DNA from: CBDUXZ01 sp965371325 [NCBI: uncultured bacterium]
GTDB taxonomy: Bacteria > JAUYMQ01
Reading direction: 5' to 3'
Assembly (NCBI GenBank): GCA_965371325.1
Contig: CBDUXZ010000104.1
Location: forward strand, 1 to 6,681
DNA: 6,681 bases
The first letter of the stretch is position 1, and every line of letters begins with the position of its first letter. A program made the position numbers and the translations under genes. Positions 4,601-6,681 of this stretch are shown one piece after another. Under the pieces are notes generated by a model. The model had not been told where the DNA came from and searched no databases. It saw nothing but the letters and a program-made list of their open reading frames with translations.

Positions 4601-6681
4601 TATCTCGCGATGCCGGTCTACGACTCGCGGGGAGAACGGCTGGCCCACCTGGGCGTCCTGGACGATGCACCGATGAGCGAGGAGTTATCAAGGGCTCCCA
4701 TCCTCAGAATATTCGCCGCCCGGGCGGGCGCCGAAGTGGAGCGAAAGCGCGCGGAAGACACGCTGGCCCATCAGGCCGAGATGGAGAAGGTGATCAGCGC
4801 CATCTCCAAGCGCTTCGTCAGCGTAGGCCTGGGCGAAATGGACGGCGCTATCGATGACGCGCTCAGGATCATGGGGTCCTTCTCCAATGTTGATCGCAGC
4901 TATCTGTTACGCTTCTCCGAGGATCTCCAGTTCATCGACAACAGCCACGAGTGGTGTGCGGAAGGAATCGAATCGCAGATACACAAGATCAGAAACATCC
5001 CCTCGAAGCTTTTCCCCTGGGCGGTCGAGAAAATGATCAAGCTTGAGACCGTGATCGCCGAGCGGACCGCCGACCTGCCGCTCGAGGCGGCTGCAGAGAT
5101 CGCCGAGGGCCAGGCGCTGGGGGTGAAATCGCTGCTCTTGGTTCCCGTCGTCTTCAGAAACCAGCTCATCGGATCCGTCGGATTCAGTACCGTCCGGGCC
5201 GAGAGGTCATGGAGCGAGACGACCGTACAGCTCCTGCAGCGCCTTTCGGAAATCATAGCAAACGCCCTGGCCCGGGACATGGCCGAGGGGGAGTTCAAGC
5301 AGCTCAGCCACAAGAACCAGCTCATCCTCGATGCCGCAGGCGACGGGATCTACGGGGTCGACACACAGGGGAAAGCAACCTTCGTGAACCCCGCGGCCGC
5401 GCGGATGACCGGCTGGGATGGCGAAGAGCTGATCGGAAAACCCGTGCACGAAATTCTCCACCACACGCGCCCGGATGGAAGCCCGTACCCGATGGAGGAG
5501 TGTCCGATTTACGCCACCCTCACGCAGGGGGTCGTCCAGAATGTCAGCCATGAATTTTTGTGGCGAAAAGACGGCAGCACCTTCCCCGTGGAGTACATCG
5601 CGACGCCTATCCGGGAGAAGGGTCGGATCGCAGGTGTTGTTGTCACGTTCAACGACATCACAGAGCGCAGGCGTGCCGAAGAGCTCCGCTATCACGCCCA
5701 GCTTCTGAGCCAGCTGCCCGACGCGGTCCTGGTCATGGAAGGGGACGGACTGATCTCGTTCTGGAGCAAGAGCGCCGAGGAGCTGACCGGCTACCCGGTC
5801 CTGGAGATGCTCGGCCAAGATTTTGAACGCATCCTCGCCGAGTGGGATCCCGGGGGCGGCCTGAAGGCCATTTTGAACCGTGTGTCCGGAAGCGGACCCG
5901 ACAGAGAGTACCGGGGAGAACACTTGATCCGCCGCAAGGATGGGCAGACGCGCCTCATCGGCCTCCACCTCCACCCCTCTCCCGACCCGGATGGCGAGCG
6001 ACATCGCTGGATCGGGATCGCGCAGGACATCACCGAAGTCCGGGGCCTTCAGGAGGAGATGATGCAGGCCCAGCGGATGGCCGAGGTCGGGACGCTCGCG
6101 GCCGGGGTGGCCCACGAGATCAACAACCCGCTCACGGTCCTGTCGGGCAACCTGGAGAGGCTGCTCGAGGGCGCCCACCGGCGGGACCCCAACCGCCTGC
6201 GCTTCGAGCAGATGAAGAAGGTCTGCGACCGGATCAGCGAGGTGGTGAAGGCGTTGGGGCGCGCATCGGCTCGAGGCGGGGAGCAATGGTCTCGGCAGGA
6301 TCCGAACGACGTGGTGGAGGAGACGCTGCTCCTCATCGAGCAGCTCCATGCCCGGAAGGATGTCAAGCTCGTGCGCCGCTACGGACGTGCCATGCCAAAG
6401 CTACGGCTTCTTCAGAACGGGCTGCAGCAGGTGGTGATGAATATCGTGATGAACGCGATTGACGCTGTCGCCGATCAAGGGGAAGTAATCGTGGCGACGT
6501 CGCCAGGGCTGGAACCGTTCATCCCGACCCAAAATGGTCTCTCGCCGGGGGAGCCCTCTCCATGGAGAGGCGCGGCGCCCGCCCGAAGCGTTCGCATCCG
6601 CGTGACGGATACGGGCTGTGGCATCCCGGCAGAGGTACTCCCGAAGCTCTTCGTCCCCTTCTTCACCACCAAGGAACCCGG
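1646..6681 (+). CDS. Large soluble multi-PAS/GAF hybrid-sensor histidine kinase, 3' end missing
   Basis: At least 1678 residues, with no stop before the window edge. Approximate domains, numbered from the ATG at 1646: Arg/Ala-rich helical N-terminus 1-152 (perhaps RsbRD_N-like); PAS 155-272; PAS 292-402; coiled coil 403-454; PAS 455-567; GAF 583-748; PAS 755-876; GAF 885-1037; GAF 1047-1213; PAS 1218-1340; PAS 1348-1463; HisKA 1470-1535; HATPase_c from about 1595. Most PAS domains end in the usual D-I-T-x-x-K/R signal. The phosphoacceptor is H1490 in AHEINNPL, an HExxN motif that also permits phosphatase activity. The N box (N1603), G1 box (DTGCGI, D1655) and F box (LFVPFFTTK, from 1668) are visible; the G2 box lies beyond the edge, so a C-terminal receiver cannot be excluded. 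No membrane segment or signal peptide was seen, so it is presumably cytosolic. ATG 1646 is the first start after the regulator's stop (weak GGGG Shine-Dalgarno at 1637-1640); ATG 2102, just before the first PAS, is the alternative. It very likely phosphorylates the upstream regulator. Ligands unknown. Confidence 0.93.
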   Translation, partial: MSRKLQGTVAERLARWLETSENRLLCAGAGAGNAADRRIALAVLAELRGSLSQKPPSNLKRNRTTLPKSARGAFATADTARFARTVGALRDRTLGLLNRSRARDAPAFRRLAGRAFDALLAGYLPEARESNTRGLRRRKVAGAPDAGRNEPSMRMILERVFEEGPLGMALVGLDFSFQSVNRTLCDMLGYKQSELEQLKYTGITHPDDIEKDVDLAGKAFRGEIPHYAIEKRYLKKDGESLWINLTMSVIRDKGGRPLYGLAMVEDIDERKRTSEELERRVSGRTAELSESEEKFRTIFENAPILVDSFDENGRCVLWNRECERTLGWTKEDILGSDDPLALAYPDKKLREKVLDAIYGADGVFREYEVRAKDGSKRTQLWADFRLPKGSLISTGLDITERKLAENALRSARDELEARVEQRTEALTLAVEALELEVSEKKRTEADLRESEANLTALIENATEAIFSVDTGRRLIAFNAFFRDEFVLVFGVEPHVGETIDDLMAGERLTAERNYLVSRLERALGGESFRGETNYRFPGARHFYLASYQPIVAGGRIRGATVYTKDITSLKTVEKALAGRLASEETIALVSQAFIHVGPEQMGMAIEKVLDLIGNISKADRSRFFLFTSDTNFVKEAYEWCAEGVAPQIERARRIPRALLPRAALQLVGDEGLMLSRLSDLPPGTDDLRAELEKEGIRSLLSVPLTLKGDRVGILGLHSVGEEREWSDETIRLLRTTAEIMTNAIARARAQSALAELSRRNKLLLDAAGEGIYGLDLDGRATFVNPAAAQMTGWVVEDLIGKSMHRILHHTRPDGRPYAAEECPIYASFKDGAVRRIDDDTFWRSDGSSFPAEYISTPIWEEGRLVGAVVTFNDITQRKRAEEALRRVVEGTSGSVGTDFFRSLVQHLAAALRVRFAFLAECIDGSPDRARMIAFWEGDRFGECMEYPIKGTPCENVFEHDQNFYPSGVRELYPEDAWLREIGAESYLAMPVYDSRGERLAHLGVLDDAPMSEELSRAPILRIFAARAGAEVERKRAEDTLAHQAEMEKVISAISKRFVSVGLGEMDGAIDDALRIMGSFSNVDRSYLLRFSEDLQFIDNSHEWCAEGIESQIHKIRNIPSKLFPWAVEKMIKLETVIAERTADLPLEAAAEIAEGQALGVKSLLLVPVVFRNQLIGSVGFSTVRAERSWSETTVQLLQRLSEIIANALARDMAEGEFKQLSHKNQLILDAAGDGIYGVDTQGKATFVNPAAARMTGWDGEELIGKPVHEILHHTRPDGSPYPMEECPIYATLTQGVVQNVSHEFLWRKDGSTFPVEYIATPIREKGRIAGVVVTFNDITERRRAEELRYHAQLLSQLPDAVLVMEGDGLISFWSKSAEELTGYPVLEMLGQDFERILAEWDPGGGLKAILNRVSGSGPDREYRGEHLIRRKDGQTRLIGLHLHPSPDPDGERHRWIGIAQDITEVRGLQEEMMQAQRMAEVGTLAAGVAHEINNPLTVLSGNLERLLEGAHRRDPNRLRFEQMKKVCDRISEVVKALGRASARGGEQWSRQDPNDVVEETLLLIEQLHARKDVKLVRRYGRAMPKLRLLQNGLQQVVMNIVMNAIDAVADQGEVIVATSPGLEPFIPTQNGLSPGEPSPWRGAAPARSVRIRVTDTGCGIPAEVLPKLFVPFFTTKEP
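3392..4300 (+). repeat. Duplicated GAF-PAS module, copy A (inside kinase gene)
   Basis: This coding segment (kinase residues 583-885, 303 residues) carries a GAF domain with the motif YEWCAEGV and a following PAS domain with ILHHTRPDG and EECPIY. The same order, motifs and almost the same length recur at 4784-5689. In the PAS halves, about 86 of roughly 130 aligned residues are identical by hand count; the GAF halves are more diverged but share E-W-C-A-E-G, R-x-I-P and S-L-L-x-V-P. DNA similarity is strongest around 4068-4125 against 5458-5515. The simplest reading is an internal duplication of a sensor cassette. Confidence 0.8.
4784..5689 (+). repeat. Duplicated GAF-PAS module, copy B (inside kinase gene)
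   Basis: Second copy of the GAF-PAS cassette (kinase residues 1047-1348, 302 residues), with HEWCAEGI in the GAF half and ILHHTRPDG / EECPIY in the PAS half. It is separated from copy A by one unrelated GAF domain (4301-4783, residues 886-1046), so the copies are direct repeats interrupted by about 480 bp. Copy B leads into the last PAS domain and the HisKA helix, so it lies closer to the catalytic core. The reading frame is intact in both copies. Confidence 0.8.

Noticed and set aside
3413-4648. Long open frame on the minus strand (411 codons)
   Set aside because: Antisense shadow of the GAF-PAS-GAF part of the kinase; the similar look to the minus-strand frame at 5207-6349 merely mirrors the duplicated cassette.
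5207-6349. Long open frame on the minus strand (380 codons)
   Set aside because: Antisense to the PAS-PAS-HisKA region, where the + strand frame has clear motifs including AHEINNPL.

Overview
The window holds three co-directional + strand genes from a GC-rich, probably Gram-negative bacterium. The HEINNPL-type kinase core, the repeated PAS/GAF modules and the receiver-XRE regulator suggest a Desulfobacterota-like or similar uncultured environmental lineage. That is only an impression; no marker gene is present.

Layout: (1) positions 1-707 are the 3' part of an NDP-sugar pyrophosphorylase (COG1208-like nucleotidyltransferase with a left-handed beta-helix tail). (2) Positions 708-985 are a 278-bp gap with a good sigma-54-type -24/-12 element (749-765), followed by a GC-rich stretch with several possible stem-loops. 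(3) Positions 986-1588 encode a 200-residue response regulator whose output is an XRE-type helix-turn-helix. (4) From 1646 (less likely 2102) to past the window edge runs a very large soluble sensor histidine kinase. At least 1678 residues are visible: a poorly recognised helical N-terminus, three PAS domains, GAF, PAS, two GAF, two PAS, HisKA and a cut HATPase_c domain.

The regulator and kinase are adjacent, in the same orientation and in the same reading frame, separated by one TAG and 57 nt. They are very probably a cognate two-component pair: several cytoplasmic signals are integrated by the kinase, phosphate passes from H1490 to D55 of the regulator, and the XRE domain then changes transcription. 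The sugar nucleotidyltransferase looks like the end of a separate upstream unit.

Most notable are the receiver-XRE regulator, which looks like an XRE-cupin regulator with the cupin lost and a receiver gained; a duplicated GAF-PAS module of about 300 residues in the kinase; and the sigma-54-like promoter with a long, foldable leader. I found no mobile element, CRISPR array, tRNA or rRNA.
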